A DNA stretch of 14,263 nucleotides from Fermentibacter danicus (GTDB lineage Bacteria; Fermentibacterota; Fermentibacteria; Fermentibacterales; Fermentibacteraceae). Below the pieces are notes generated by a model, which saw nothing but the letters and a program-made list of their open reading frames with translations, made no database searches and was not told the origin of the DNA. This document shows positions 13,859 through 14,263 of the stretch, piece by piece. How positions within the stretch are numbered: position 1 is the stretch's first letter; each line of letters begins with the position of its first letter. The position numbers and the translations under genes were made by a program. The DNA lies in assembly GCA_001618615.1 (NCBI GenBank), contig LKHB01000223.1, positions 1 through 14,263 of the forward strand, given 5' to 3'.

Positions 13859-14263
13859 CTATCCAATCAGGCCGAACCGCCGGCCTACGCGTTCGAATAT
13901 TCCCAGGGCACGGTCGATCATCTCATCCGTGTGCGTGGCCATGTAGCTGGTGCGGAGCATGGCCTGGCCCGGCGGCACGGCGGGAGTTACGACGGGATTC
14001 GTGAAAACACCCTCCTGGTCGAGGACCTGCCAGATCCTGAACGTGAGTATGCTGTCTCCAATGATGATCGGGACGATCGGCGCGGCCGAGTTGCCAACAT
14101 TGAAACCGAGGTCTCGCAGGCCGCGCCTGGCCCTCTCGGCCGCACTGTGCATCCTCACGAGGAGTTCGGGCTGCTCCTGCAGAATCTCCAGCGCGGCCAT
14201 GACGCTGGCCACGGATGCGGGAGGCAGGCTGGCGGAGAAGATCTCGGTCCGGGCCTCGTGCTG
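13859..14263 (-). CDS. Alpha-oxoamine synthase, serine palmitoyltransferase-like, 5' end outside window
   Basis: The C-terminal 134 residues of a PLP-dependent fold type I enzyme; the frame is open to the window edge. It starts within EIFSASLPPASVASVMAALEIL, the block that follows the PLP lysine region in this family. It continues with NSAAPIVPIIIGDS, then GVFTNPVVTPAVPPGQAMLRTSYMATHT, and ends RRFGLIG. The PAVPPG...RTSxMATHT wording is that of bacterial serine palmitoyltransferases, which join serine and an acyl thioester into 3-ketosphinganine. 2-Amino-3-ketobutyrate CoA ligases instead read close to PVVPxGxARIR. The catalytic lysine is outside the window. The stop lies 3 bases before the acyltransferase gene. 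AONS or KBL activity cannot be excluded from this fragment. Confidence 0.82.
   Translation of the reverse strand, partial: QHEARTEIFSASLPPASVASVMAALEILQEQPELLVRMHSAAERARRGLRDLGFNVGNSAAPIVPIIIGDSILTFRIWQVLDQEGVFTNPVVTPAVPPGQAMLRTSYMATHTDEMIDRALGIFERVGRRFGLIG

Noticed and set aside
1..14263. CRISPR arrays, tRNA or rRNA genes, insertion sequences
   Set aside because: No regularly spaced repeats, no tRNA- or rRNA-like sequence and no transposase or terminal inverted repeats were seen.

Overview
The window is a compact, GC-rich bacterial stretch with almost no spare DNA. It is read as a metagenome-type scaffold because two 2-base N runs (2233-2234 and 4259-4260) each split a recognisable gene out of frame. 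Three traits suggest a little-cultured lineage near the FCB (Fibrobacteres-Chlorobi-Bacteroidetes) side of the tree: a secreted M28 peptidase with a type IX secretion-like C-terminal tail, a short alanyl-tRNA synthetase without the C-Ala region, and a likely sphingolipid gene pair. The phylum is inference; no rRNA or marker set is present.

Layout from right to left, minus strand. One tightly packed operon (14263 to 8917) holds a serine palmitoyltransferase-like enzyme (5' end cut by the window), a GNAT-fold acyltransferase of the YghO / bacterial ceramide synthase type, a short alaS, a lipoprotein with a caspase-like domain, and an M42 aminopeptidase. Gaps are 3, 21, -4 and 5 bases. A good sigma70-like promoter whose -35 box overlaps the M42 stop codon drives an RRM RNA-binding protein (8423-8698) behind a leader of about 185 bases rich in hairpins. 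A bidirectional hairpin terminator at 8378-8401 separates it from the convergent M28 peptidase (6804-8348), the only plus-strand gene.

Divergent from the peptidase, a second minus-strand operon carries an ABC-2-like permease, ruvX and mltG (gap of 1 base, then an ATGA overlap); mltG is broken by an N gap. A third minus-strand operon starts from a likely promoter at 3619-3646. It contains a small helical protein of unknown function, an SPFH-domain protein with C-terminal zinc ribbons (broken by the other N gap), an AMP-forming acyl-CoA ligase homologue, and a DAHP synthase running off the left edge. The ligase carries a degenerate chorismate mutase-like domain at its C terminus and overlaps the DAHP synthase by ATGA. 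In known enzymes that mutase domain sits at the N terminus of DAHP synthase itself.

The best candidates for something new are the ligase/chorismate-mutase-like fusion coupled to DAHP synthase, the putative ceramide gene pair beside alaS, the structured leader of the RRM gene, and the caspase-like lipoprotein.
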